A stretch of 64,000 nucleotides of DNA from NCBI RefSeq assembly GCF_046115515.1, contig NZ_CP175953.1; one strand, given 5' to 3'. The stretch is from Gracilimonas sp017641085 (GTDB lineage: Bacteria > Bacteroidota > Rhodothermia > Balneolales > Balneolaceae). This document shows, piece by piece, positions 1 to 7,715 of the stretch (its first letter is position 1; every line of letters begins with the position of its first letter). The translations under genes and the position numbers were made by a program. The notes under the pieces were generated by a model. That model saw nothing but the letters and a program-made list of their open reading frames with translations, had not been told where the DNA came from and did no database searches.

Positions 1-23
1 CTGAGTTCTTTATAAAATGATGA

Positions 24-1718
24 TTAAAGCATGAAGTATTCGCCCAGTGGTCCCAATACAAGAGCAGGGAAGAATGCCAGGGCAGCAATAATTACAATTA
101 CAGCAAATAGGGTGACGCCAAAGGCGAATGAATCTGCTTTCAACGTACCAGCACTTTCAGGCACAAATCGTTTTTTTGCAAGGATGCCAGCAATTGCAAC
201 CGGGCCGATGATGGGTATGTATCGACCAAAGATGAGTGCGATTCCAGTCGCAATATTCCAGAATGGTGTATTATCACCCAGCCCTTCAAATCCAGAACCG
301 TTGTTTGCATTGGCTGATGCAAATTCATACACCATTTCGCCAAAACCTCTGAATCCTGGATTATTTAGCCAGCCATAGTCTGGGTTTGCATTAATAAGGT
401 AGCTGGAAATGGCCGATCCGATCAGAATAATGCCTGGACTAAGCAGTGCAACAATGGAGGCAATTTTCATTTCCTTGGCTTCTACTTTTTTACCTAAGAA
501 CTCCGGTGTTCGTCCAACCATCAACCCAGATATGAAAACGGCGATAATTACAAACACATAGAAGTTGATAAAGCCTACGCCAACACCGCCATACAAGGCA
601 TTAATAAACATACCTGTTAAGGTTGCAACTCCTCCAAGCGGCATGAGGCTGTTATGCATAGCATTGACTGAACCATTGGAAGTTGTGGTTGTGGCCACAG
701 CCCAATAACCGGAGGAAGCGGGCCCAAATCGGGTTTCTTTCCCCTCCATAGCCCCCAATTCCTGAGAGACACCGAGTTCAGCAATTTTAGGGTTTCCATT
801 CATTTCCCCGGATATTGTAATTGACATCAGTACGATCACACCTACTGTCATTACGGTATAGAATACCCAGGCCAGCCGTTTTTTGTCGGTGTAATACCCG
901 AAAGCAAATACCATCCCTATGGGAATAAGATAGATTGCAATTTTTTCAAGGATATTGGTAAAGAAGTTTGGATTTTCGAACGGGACCGAGGAGTTGGCTC
1001 CGAAAAACCCACCACCGTTTGTTCCAAGTTGCTTAATAGCAATCTCAGCTGCAGCGGGACCTTTAGCCACCGTTTGCTCATGCCCTTCAAGCGTTGTAAT
1101 GGTTTCCGCTCCTTCAAAAGTCATGGGAGAACCATTCATCAGTAAACCAACACCAAGAAGAATAGCGAGAGGCAGTAATACGTGAGTCATACTACGTATA
1201 AAGAAATTGTAGAAATTTCCAAGTTGCTCGCCGGCTTTAGTTTTAATGGCTTTAAAAATTACGGCAGCAGCGGCCATACCTGTACCGGCACTCACAAACT
1301 GCAAGAAAGCAATTACAGCTATCTGGGAGAAATATGACAATGATGCCTCTCCCGAGTAATGCTGAAGGTTAGCATTCACCACAAAACTGACCGCAGTGTG
1401 AAATGCCAGATCTGGGGTCATAGCTGCGATGTCATCCGGATTAAAGAAAATATATTGCTGAGTAACCAGGATGATCATTGACCATACGAACCAAATGGCG
1501 TTGATGCTCAACAAGATTTTTAAATGCTGTTTCCAGTTCATTTCCACCGTGGGATCAATACCGCCAATCTTGTAAAGGAATTTTTCAATTGGGACGGAAA
1601 AGAAATCAAGAAACGTTTTCTCATTGGTATATACCTTTGCGATATACTTTCCCAAAGGTATGGCCAGTGCGAGTGTGACCAGATATGTAAAAACGATGCC
1701 TAAAATATCAGAATTCAT
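24..1718 (-). CDS. kdpA: Potassium-transporting ATPase subunit KdpA
   Basis: KdpA is the K+-selective channel-like subunit of the high-affinity KdpFABC P-type ATPase in the inner membrane. The 564-residue protein is close to the usual length and has about ten hydrophobic segments. The filter-type motif GTNGGGFFGANS lies near residue 235. The ATG at 1718 is followed by a first membrane helix, as expected. kdpF (1733-1813) and a 29-codon mini-gene (1830-1919) lie just upstream on the same strand, so this is the start of a kdp operon. kdpB and later genes would lie beyond base 1 and are not visible. A candidate sigma-54 promoter at 1955-1970 suggests activation by the NtrC-type regulator at 3043-4389 instead of the usual KdpDE. 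The identity is secure; the regulation is inferred. Confidence 0.96.
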   Translation of the reverse strand: MNSDILGIVFTYLVTLALAIPLGKYIAKVYTNEKTFLDFFSVPIEKFLYKIGGIDPTVEMNWKQHLKILLSINAIWFVWSMIILVTQQYIFFNPDDIAAMTPDLAFHTAVSFVVNANLQHYSGEASLSYFSQIAVIAFLQFVSAGTGMAAAAVIFKAIKTKAGEQLGNFYNFFIRSMTHVLLPLAILLGVGLLMNGSPMTFEGAETITTLEGHEQTVAKGPAAAEIAIKQLGTNGGGFFGANSSVPFENPNFFTNILEKIAIYLIPIGMVFAFGYYTDKKRLAWVFYTVMTVGVIVLMSITISGEMNGNPKIAELGVSQELGAMEGKETRFGPASSGYWAVATTTTSNGSVNAMHNSLMPLGGVATLTGMFINALYGGVGVGFINFYVFVIIAVFISGLMVGRTPEFLGKKVEAKEMKIASIVALLSPGIILIGSAISSYLINANPDYGWLNNPGFRGFGEMVYEFASANANNGSGFEGLGDNTPFWNIATGIALIFGRYIPIIGPVAIAGILAKKRFVPESAGTLKADSFAFGVTLFAVIVIIAALAFFPALVLGPLGEYFML

Positions 1719-1732
1719 GGGTTTTTAGATTA

Positions 1733-1813
1733 TTAGTTAAAATTTTCGGGTCTTATTAGTACATAAAAGAGATACCCGAACGTCAGTAGAGAAAGAATTA
1801 CAAGTGCAAGCAT
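1733..1813 (-). CDS. kdpF: KdpF small membrane subunit (26 aa)
   Basis: This is a 26-codon gene: one hydrophobic helix (MLALVILSLLTFGYLFYVL) followed by a short tail IRPENFN. The pattern of a single helix ending in RPE(R/N)F is typical of KdpF, the peptide that stabilises the KdpABC complex. It ends 14 bases before kdpA on the same strand, which is the canonical kdpF-kdpA order. There is no obvious Shine-Dalgarno site, as for its neighbours. Length, hydropathy and gene order all agree. Confidence 0.85.
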   Translation of the reverse strand: MLALVILSLLTFGYLFYVLIRPENFN

Positions 1814-1829
1814 GGGAATATTGATTTAG

Positions 1830-1919
1830 TTAAATATTATCGAAGAACTCGATGCTTTGACCAAAGAACCAGTAAATGGCGAGGCCGAAAATGGTAAGTC
1901 CAATCCAAAAAGGAATCAT
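1830..1919 (-). CDS. 29-aa membrane mini-protein upstream of kdpF
   Basis: This is an open frame of 29 codons with a single hydrophobic helix (MIPFWIGLTIFGLAIYWFF) and an acidic tail. It ends 16 bases before kdpF and begins about 35 bases downstream of a candidate sigma-54 promoter, so it would be the first cistron of the kdp transcript. Its composition is like kdpF but the sequence is different. It could be an extra Kdp accessory peptide or a leader peptide. No family is recognised. It is supported by position, continuity and membrane-helix character, not by homology. Confidence 0.5.
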   Translation of the reverse strand: MIPFWIGLTIFGLAIYWFFGQSIEFFDNI

Positions 1920-1954
1920 AGTTATGTGTTTTAGTTATGGGTTGATCCCTTCAA

Positions 1955-1970
1955 AGAAAAAGACGTGCCA
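1955..1970 (-). promoter_or_regulatory. Candidate sigma-54 promoter of the kdp operon
   Basis: The minus strand reads TGGCACG-TCTT-TTTCT from 1970 to 1955. This matches the -24/-12 consensus TGGCACG-N4-TTGCW except for T instead of G in the -12 element. It lies about 36 bases before the first mini-gene of the kdp operon. Upstream inverted repeats at 2069-2104 are at enhancer distance. Promoter identity is inferred from the match and from the sigma-54 activator gene nearby. Confidence 0.55.
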
Positions 1971-2068
1971 AAGCGGATGTTTTTAAGAATATATTTTTAT
2001 TAAGTACTGTTTTTATATGACTTAATGTGCTTCAAGTTTATTCTTGATGTAGAGGTTCAGAAAAAACG

Positions 2069-2104
2069 TCTCCCAAAAAGAGAGTCTTTTTTCCCAAAAT
2101 GGGA
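2069..2104. promoter_or_regulatory. Candidate enhancer (UAS) of the kdp sigma-54 promoter
   Basis: Two related elements are adjacent: GTCTCCCA-AAAAGAGAG (2069-2085) and the perfect dyad TCCCA-AAA-TGGGA (2092-2104). They lie about 100-135 bases upstream of the -24/-12 element, the usual geometry for an NtrC-type enhancer. A matching CCCA-N3-TGGG dyad with a nearby GTCTCCCA (minus strand) occurs at 3006-3028 before the second sigma-54-like promoter. Confidence 0.45.
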
Positions 2105-2120
2105 GGGTTTAAAACACATA

Positions 2121-2150
2121 AAAAAACCCGGCTCATTATTGAGCCGGGTT
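2121..2150 (-). terminator. Rho-independent terminator of the 2184-2849 operon
   Basis: A perfect 10-bp stem (AACCCGGCTC / GAGCCGGGTT) with a 6-base loop is followed on the minus strand by a run of six T. It lies 34 bases past the stop of the RCK-like gene, which separates that operon from the kdp promoter region. Confidence 0.85.
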
Positions 2151-2183
2151 GGATTAATAAATATGGGTAGAACTACTTGTAGA

Positions 2184-2585
2184 TCAGAGTAACTCTTCAA
2201 TTGATCTGTAGGGCGGAGATGGGGAGAAAGAACCAACAGCCCCTACATTCATAAGAACATCTGCTTCCCCTTTGGAATTTGCTACTGAGATGATGTTTTG
2301 CATACCGTGTTCTCTCATGAACATGGTTACACCAAGCACTTTGTTAAAGTTATTTGCCACAGCTACAATAACCAGGTCAGCGTTCGCGATTTTGTCAAAA
2401 TCCAGATCCGTAATTTCTGAGATATTTATGAAAACCCTTTTTGAGAAATTTTTCTCAATCTCTGCCGAAAGTTCATGTAAAGGACCTACCCAGATCAGGT
2501 TTAAATCATAATGGGTTAAAAACTCAGCTACGGATTCTGCTATACTGCCGGCCCCAACAAGGACAATTTTTTTTAATTTATTCAT
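2184..2585 (-). CDS. RCK_N/TrkA-N-like Rossmann-fold protein
   Basis: This single-domain protein of about 133 residues starts with a dinucleotide-binding pattern (VLVGAGSIAESVAEFL) and has a second conserved strand (ADLVIVAVANN), as in TrkA/KtrA N-terminal domains. It lacks an RCK_C domain. I place the start at the ATG at 2585, because GAGGG sits five bases before it. The frame also has an ATG at 2597, directly against the stop of the preceding gene but without a ribosome site. It is co-transcribed with the small protein at 2598-2849 and ends at a clear terminator. A role as a nucleotide-sensing partner of Kdp or Ktr is inferred from the potassium-gene context. The usual GxGxxG is GAGSIAE, so ligand binding may differ. 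Confidence 0.6.
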   Translation of the reverse strand: MNKLKKIVLVGAGSIAESVAEFLTHYDLNLIWVGPLHELSAEIEKNFSKRVFINISEITDLDFDKIANADLVIVAVANNFNKVLGVTMFMREHGMQNIISVANSKGEADVLMNVGAVGSFSPSPPYRSIEELL

Positions 2586-2597
2586 TGTTTCCCTCAT

Positions 2598-2849
2598 TTA
2601 GGCTTTAAAACGAATGCTTTCCAATCGGTCTAAATGATGACTCTGCAAATAATCATCAATTTTATCCCTGATTTTTAGAATAGCTGTCTGTTTAGAACCG
2701 GAAATAGACGAAAAGGATACTTTCAAGTTTTGGTGGCCGGGAACCAGAGCCTGGGCGATAAGTTTTTGGTTAACAAAGCACCCTTCCGGAAGGGTAATGG
2801 AATCATCCTCGAAAATTACAGTACCTTTGTAAACTTCTAAGTATTTCAT
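2598..2849 (-). CDS. Small protein of unknown function, paralogue of 8293-8553
   Basis: This is an 83-residue soluble protein with no signal or membrane segment and no recognised family. Its C-terminal third (KIDDYLQSHHLDRLESI) resembles that of the 86-residue protein at 8293-8553 (QIDQYLDEHDLNEFDFD), and both begin with a short ME/MK-x-L-x-x-Y-(R/K)-G segment. They are therefore probably paralogues. It is the first gene of a two-gene operon with the RCK_N-like protein, preceded by a candidate sigma-54 promoter (2899-2914). Two copies in a potassium-transport block suggest a regulatory or adaptor role, but this is inference. Confidence 0.6.
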   Translation of the reverse strand: MKYLEVYKGTVIFEDDSITLPEGCFVNQKLIAQALVPGHQNLKVSFSSISGSKQTAILKIRDKIDDYLQSHHLDRLESIRFKA

Positions 2850-2898
2850 GGCATTAGAATTCAGAGTTAATGGATAATGTCAAAGACAGTTATCTTTG

Positions 2899-2914
2899 TG
2901 AAAATTCTATGCCA
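2899..2914 (-). promoter_or_regulatory. Candidate second sigma-54 promoter
   Basis: The minus strand reads TGGCATA-GAAT-TTTCA from 2914 to 2899. It is a -24/-12-like element with the same TTTC variant in the -12 part as the kdp promoter. It lies 50 bases before the start of the 2598-2849 gene, with a CCCA-N3-TGGG dyad about 95-115 bases further upstream. It is inferred from motif and geometry. Confidence 0.4.
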
Positions 2915-3005
2915 TAAGGCACGTCAATAAAAAAATTATACTATAAGTTATTGATATTATTAAGATGATATGGATAAGCTTTGCCTTCAATCATCCATTT
3001 AATAA

Positions 3006-3028
3006 CCCATAATGGGAGACTTATTCCC
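3006..3028. promoter_or_regulatory. Candidate enhancer for the 2899-2914 promoter
   Basis: The dyad CCCA-TAA-TGGG (3006-3016) overlaps a second inverted repeat GGGA-N7-TCCC (3014-3028). The core matches the dyad upstream of kdp at 2092-2104. It lies between the regulator gene and the operon it may control. Confidence 0.4.
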
Positions 3029-3042
3029 AGATCAGGATAGTT

Positions 3043-4389
3043 TTAAACGTCGAGGTTGTATTCTTCAATTTTGCGGTAGAGGGTGCTTGATCCAATTTCA
3101 AGAATAGCAGCAGCTTTTGTTTTATTTCCATCTACGGTACGCAGTACCTTAAAGATGTGTGCTTTCTCCATTTCTTTCAAGGAACTGCTTGAAGTTGGCT
3201 GGGCATGTTTTGCTGGAAACTGGAACTCCTGGGGTAATAATTCTATGGTTGCAACCCCTGAATCTGCTAAAATTGAAACTCTTTCAATAATGTTTTTTAG
3301 TTCCCTGATATTTCCTTTCCAGGTATGATTTTTAAGTGCTTCCTCGAAATCTTCAGAAAATTCCAAAGGTTTTTGCCCTGATTTTTTCGCAAATACATGA
3401 TTAAAGTATTCTGCCAGCTCAATGATATCTTCTTTTCGTTCGCTAAGAGCAGGGGTTTTAATCTTGAAACCAGCCAAACGATAGAATAAATCAGATCTGA
3501 AATTATGATCTTCACTTTCTTTTTCCAGGTCTCTGTTTGTTGCAGAAATAATGCGTACATCTACTGTACGTTCCGTAGTCTCTCCTAATTTGGTAAAAGT
3601 TTGCTCTTCAAGCACCCTTAAGATCTTGGCCTGAAGTTCGATCGGCATTTCCCCAATCTCATCCAGAAAAAGAGTACCCTTGTGAGCTTCTTCGAAAAGT
3701 CCTTTTTTGTCATAATCAGCTCCGGTAAATGCTCCTTTTTTAAATCCAAACAATTCTGATTCCAATAAATTGGCCGGAAAAGCACTACAGTTGATGGCAA
3801 CAAAATGCTCTTTTTTCCTTGGGCTGGCCTGATGAATCGCTTGTGCAAATAGTTCTTTACCTGTACCTGTTTCTCCTTGTAGAAGAACGCTAATATCACT
3901 TTTAGCAACCTTGAGGGCCATTTTTTTTGCTTCTTGTATAGCTTCTGAAGAACCGATAATCCGATCCATGCTATATTTATCTTCAACCCTTGCTTCCAGG
4001 TTTTTTAGCTTTCTAAGCAGGGCAGATTTTTCTACAGCACGTTCTACAAGTACGTGTATGTGTTCGTCCTGATCGCCTTTAACAATGTAATCAAAAGCGC
4101 CCGCTTTCATAGCATCAACGCCATCCTTAACATTTCCATAGGCAGTCATCACTATAACCTGTGTTTCAGGATGTATCTTTTTTACTTTAGTCAGTAAATC
4201 AAGCCCATTCCCATCGGGCATTTTTACATCCGTGACCACTACGTCATAGTAGTTGTTTTCAATTTTTTGAATCCCTTTACGATACCCTTTTTCTTCAGTA
4301 ACGGTAAACCCTTCTAACCTAATCATGCGGGCAACAAGTGACCGATAATTTTCTTCATCGTCTATTATAATTACTTCTGCTTTTCTCAT
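3043..4389 (-). CDS. NtrC-family sigma-54-dependent response regulator
   Basis: This 448-residue activator has three domains. The receiver domain (1-125) has the acidic pair DDE at 10-12 and phospho-acceptor D54 (VTDVKMPDG). The AAA+ domain (about 143-375) has Walker A GETGTGKE, the sigma-54 contact loop GAFTGA, and FLDEIGEMP as Walker B. The C-terminal Fis-type helix-turn-helix includes KTKAAAILEIGSSTLYRKI. It activates sigma-54 RNA polymerase from a distance. No histidine kinase is adjacent, so its partner is unknown. It lies between candidate sigma-54 promoters and other potassium-uptake genes, and no KdpD/KdpE pair is visible, so it is the likely controller of kdp. The family is certain; the target is inferred. 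Confidence 0.93.
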   Translation of the reverse strand: MRKAEVIIIDDEENYRSLVARMIRLEGFTVTEEKGYRKGIQKIENNYYDVVVTDVKMPDGNGLDLLTKVKKIHPETQVIVMTAYGNVKDGVDAMKAGAFDYIVKGDQDEHIHVLVERAVEKSALLRKLKNLEARVEDKYSMDRIIGSSEAIQEAKKMALKVAKSDISVLLQGETGTGKELFAQAIHQASPRKKEHFVAINCSAFPANLLESELFGFKKGAFTGADYDKKGLFEEAHKGTLFLDEIGEMPIELQAKILRVLEEQTFTKLGETTERTVDVRIISATNRDLEKESEDHNFRSDLFYRLAGFKIKTPALSERKEDIIELAEYFNHVFAKKSGQKPLEFSEDFEEALKNHTWKGNIRELKNIIERVSILADSGVATIELLPQEFQFPAKHAQPTSSSSLKEMEKAHIFKVLRTVDGNKTKAAAILEIGSSTLYRKIEEYNLDV

Positions 4390-4443
4390 TGATTAATGAA
4401 TTAATTCATTTAGTTGAACATAGTGTATTTTAGCAAAGGCCAA

Positions 4444-4830
4444 TCATAGTACCGAATAGATAATTGCAATTCCAAATATCATTGAGATTGGTGAAGTCAT
4501 TCTAATGAGTTGCGGATTTAAAAAGTTGGCACACATCAGTGCGTAACGATGATGAAGTCTTCGTGGCACGAAATAGAGGACTACAGAAGTGCCAATCATA
4601 AACCAACCAAAGTATTTAAAGATTTCTGGAAACTTTGAGAATTCTGAATATATAATGAGACCAGCAGCAGGTATCATTCGAATCGTAATCTCTGAATAAT
4701 TAATCAGGTTGGTGCTTCCAGCCTTTTTCAAATACTCTCTTGCCTTTTCTGGTTTCAATAGCATTAGCAACCCAACTCCAATTAAGAAGATACCAAAGAG
4801 TATTACGATATACTTTGCTATCATTGTCAT
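4444..4830 (-). CDS. Small integral membrane protein, unknown function
   Basis: This 128-residue protein has about four hydrophobic segments: 5-24, 50-63, 70-87 and 110-127. Short basic loops such as KPEKAREYLKKAG and FVPRRLHHRY lie between them. No family is recognised. It lies 54 bases upstream of the sigma-54 regulator on the same strand and may share its transcript. A chloride- or potassium-related role would be a guess from context. An ATG two codons in (MIAKY) is an alternative start. Confidence 0.55.
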   Translation of the reverse strand: MTMIAKYIVILFGIFLIGVGLLMLLKPEKAREYLKKAGSTNLINYSEITIRMIPAAGLIIYSEFSKFPEIFKYFGWFMIGTSVVLYFVPRRLHHRYALMCANFLNPQLIRMTSPISMIFGIAIIYSVL

Positions 4831-4961
4831 GAGTTATTCTGTTCTTTTCGTGTTTTATTTTTAAATGATGTACACCATTCGCATTTAACCAATGCTTTTG
4901 AGGTTATCCTTGCTTCGTATACAAGTTTTACTAATGTTCTTCTTTAAGTAATGAGGATAAA

Positions 4962-5126
4962 ATGAAGAAATCAGATCCGATATCAAAGTATGAGCTTCAG
5001 CATATGCTAAAGAATCATAGTGATAATACACATAAAACTTATCTGTATGGATTGAATATTTTTATTGAGTATCTCAGCTTTAGTTTGTTTCCAGTAACTT
5101 ATTTAATGACTCCTGATTTCCCATAA
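4962..5126 (+). pseudogene. Possible remnant of a tyrosine recombinase N-terminal domain
   Basis: A plus-strand frame of 54 codons begins MKKSDPISKYELQHML and continues with NTHKTYLYGLNIFIEYL. The latter part resembles the SAM-like core-binding domain of phage integrases (pattern: T..TY..GL..F..YL). The frame then runs into the 3' end of the ktrA gene on the other strand, where the likeness stops. It looks like a broken integrase fragment stranded between two minus-strand genes. It is short and degenerate, so confidence is limited. Confidence 0.3.
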
Positions 5127-5793
5127 TAACAATTCGGTCAGTTTTCCGAATCATGGTAAGAGGGTCTAATACTCCCAATACCTCATAATAATAGTCATCA
5201 TCAGACTGGTAAAGCTTATTTGAATTTTCTCTCTTTTTCTGTCTTTTTATGGTGATAAGGCTCATATCATATCTCTGCCGAATCTTCAGCTCCTTTATGG
5301 AGTACCCAACCATTCCCTTTGGAGCATCTATTTCAAAAATACCCACATCGCTGCTCAGGTGGAAGAAATCACTAATGGAAGTACTAACCAGTGAGGTGGC
5401 CATTCGTTTTCCTTCATCTTTCTCGGGGTGAACTACTTCCTTAATGCCAATTTTATTGAGAATCGTCTTTTGCGTATCATTTGAAGCACGAGCAATGACA
5501 CGTCTTACATTTGCTTTCAACAGCTCCATTCCCACTAAAACTACTGGTTCAAAAGCTTCTCCAATTGCTATTATTACGACATCAGCTTCGCAGGCTCCAT
5601 GCTCTTTTAAGAGCACCGGATCGGTTGCATCGAATTGTACTGCCTGGGCTACATACTTCTTTATTTCCTCAACACGGTCATAATCGTTGTCGATGGCCAA
5701 AACGTAGGCACCCTCTTCAGCCAGCGATTTTGCCAAAGAGAACCCATACTCTCCAAGCCCGATTACACAAAATTGATCTTTTGTTGTTGCCAT
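5080..5793 (-). CDS. ktrA: KtrA/TrkA-type potassium channel regulatory subunit
   Basis: KtrA is a cytoplasmic RCK gating ring subunit that binds nucleotides and controls the KtrB channel. The 237-residue protein has an RCK_N Rossmann domain (about 8-130; IGLGEYGFSLAKSL, then LAIDND with the ribose-binding acid). An RCK_C-like domain (about 145-235) ends in IVIMGNQESLNKL. Its gene starts 12 bases after the stop of the KtrB-like gene (5805-7664) on the same strand, so the two form an operon. The length suits KtrA (about 220) better than TrkA (about 450, two repeats). Confidence 0.93.
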   Translation of the reverse strand: MATTKDQFCVIGLGEYGFSLAKSLAEEGAYVLAIDNDYDRVEEIKKYVAQAVQFDATDPVLLKEHGACEADVVIIAIGEAFEPVVLVGMELLKANVRRVIARASNDTQKTILNKIGIKEVVHPEKDEGKRMATSLVSTSISDFFHLSSDVGIFEIDAPKGMVGYSIKELKIRQRYDMSLITIKRQKKRENSNKLYQSDDDYYYEVLGVLDPLTMIRKTDRIVIMGNQESLNKLLETN

Positions 5794-5804
5794 AATAATT
5801 CCTG

Positions 5805-7664
5805 TTAAGCTACAATTACACTTTCAGATGGATATTGATATTTGGTGGCTGTCCGTCGTTTAGCAAATGCCAGAGCCAGGGTTACAATTCCCACCCGTCC
5901 AATAAACATAGAGACAATAATAATGGATTTTCCTGCCGTAGTCAGTTCTCCGGTAATTCCTCTGGACAGGCCAACCGTTGCAAAGGCTGAAAACTGCTCA
6001 AATATTAAATCTATAAAAGGTTGATCCTCGGTGATGGTCAGGAGGAAGGTAAAAAAGAACAGACAAACAGCAGCAAGTACAAAAACGGTCATGGCTGTAA
6101 ACACCGTGTCCTTAGCTATTTTCTTTTTTGCAAATTCTACATCCTTTTTACCCGTGATCGTACTCCAAACTGATAGTAATAGTACAGAAATCGTTGTCGT
6201 TTTAATTCCTCCCGCAGTTGAGGCTGGGGACGCACCAATGATCATGAGGGTTAAAAAAATTAATGTGGTACTTATGCCAAGACTTCCAATATCTACGGTA
6301 TTAAAACCAGCTGTTCTGGTGGTAATACTTTGGAATAAGGACATGAGAATTTTATCTGATGTTTGATATCCAGCAAGTACGCCGTTCCATTCAAGTGCTA
6401 AAAAACTAACGGTTCCAAGGCTAATCAATATTCCGGTAGCCCAAAGTACTAAACGGGTGTGAATGGAAAACTTCCAATTTCTAAGCCGGTGGTGCGGATT
6501 TCCTTTTAGTAGTTCCCATAATGTTGTAAATCCAAGGCCGCCAGTAATGATCAGGATCATCGTTGTAATATTGATCCCATAATTGAGGGCATTAACTTCG
6601 TCAGCCAGACTATTGGTGAATACAGAAAACCCAGCATTACAAAAGGCAGAAACCGCATGAAATACTGAGAAAAACAGCCGTGTGCCATTATCATTAAATA
6701 GGTCATGCCAACTCAAATAATAACCCAGTGCTCCACAAGCCTCAATGAATAAGGTGATCCCGACGATACGCTTAATAGTCTGAAAGGTCTCACTGGTGCG
6801 CGTTTCGCCAACGGCTCCTTTTAATAGGGTCATTTGTCCAACTCCTAACCCTGAGCTCACAAATAAAGCAAACAAGGTAGCGATGGTAAGAAGGCCGAGC
6901 CCGCCGATTTGAATAAGTACCATGACAATTATTTGCCCATACATGGTTAAGTGCGTTGCCGTATCCACCACAATCAACCCGGTTACACAAACCGCGCTGG
7001 TAGAGGTGAATAACGCATCAATGAAATCCAAGCCTTGGCCATCTACCGTTGCACTTGGGGTCATTAGTAATAAAGCTCCCACCGCAATAACCGATAAAAA
7101 ACTGCCGGCAACAACTTGCGTTGGTTTTCTTTTAAGGGATAGAATAATCGGAGCCGCTCTGATACCTCGTTCAACGAGAAGGAGAATCAGGTAAATCTTA
7201 GTAGCTAAAATGAGAATAGGCCAGGCTTCCTTAACACCAAACAAAGACTCTACATATTCCACAAAGCTCTGACCACCGATCAGGTAACTGACTCCAATAA
7301 TAGCCAGAGATATGATCAAAAGAGTCTCAAAGATCCGCCTTCGGACCAGCTGAATTCGTTTTGAAGTGAGGAAAAGCCTAAAGAAATAAGAGAGAGAAAA
7401 CCCAAGAATAATGATTAGATCCAGGTAATTGTTCCATCTATTGTAGGGTTCATGTAGCTCAAATCCTTCGGAAGCCACTAAACTGGCAATCGCAAGTACA
7501 ACCAAGAACAGGTTAAAGCCGTGTACATAGGGCTCAACGACTTTATTAATATCATAGAGCTCAACTTCTACATCCTGAAATCGGTTTTTAAATTCTTTTC
7601 GGAATTTTTTGAACTCCACCAAAAAGTTGATGTAAGCCCTCTTCCAATGCTTGGGTAATTTCAT
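5805..7664 (-). CDS. ktrB: KtrB/TrkH-family potassium transporter with long N-terminal extension
   Basis: This is a K+ channel-like transporter subunit of the Trk/Ktr superfamily, partner of the KtrA encoded just downstream. The four pore-loop filter segments are visible: TSAVCVTGL, AFCNAGFS, TTRTAGFNT and AFATVGLSRG. The C-terminal 450 residues correspond to a complete KtrB. The protein is 619 residues. The extra 170 at the N terminus contain a charged cytoplasmic stretch (1-45) and about four membrane segments, and this extended form occurs in Bacteroidota-type TrkH proteins. It may add a sensing or assembly domain. The start at 7664 gives a basic amphipathic N terminus (MKLPKHWKRAY). Confidence 0.93.
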   Translation of the reverse strand: MKLPKHWKRAYINFLVEFKKFRKEFKNRFQDVEVELYDINKVVEPYVHGFNLFLVVLAIASLVASEGFELHEPYNRWNNYLDLIIILGFSLSYFFRLFLTSKRIQLVRRRIFETLLIISLAIIGVSYLIGGQSFVEYVESLFGVKEAWPILILATKIYLILLLVERGIRAAPIILSLKRKPTQVVAGSFLSVIAVGALLLMTPSATVDGQGLDFIDALFTSTSAVCVTGLIVVDTATHLTMYGQIIVMVLIQIGGLGLLTIATLFALFVSSGLGVGQMTLLKGAVGETRTSETFQTIKRIVGITLFIEACGALGYYLSWHDLFNDNGTRLFFSVFHAVSAFCNAGFSVFTNSLADEVNALNYGINITTMILIITGGLGFTTLWELLKGNPHHRLRNWKFSIHTRLVLWATGILISLGTVSFLALEWNGVLAGYQTSDKILMSLFQSITTRTAGFNTVDIGSLGISTTLIFLTLMIIGASPASTAGGIKTTTISVLLLSVWSTITGKKDVEFAKKKIAKDTVFTAMTVFVLAAVCLFFFTFLLTITEDQPFIDLIFEQFSAFATVGLSRGITGELTTAGKSIIIVSMFIGRVGIVTLALAFAKRRTATKYQYPSESVIVA

Positions 7665-7715
7665 GCGGTGAATATATCAAGATTCAGAACCCTTTTTTTA
7701 GCCATTCTGTGGTCA

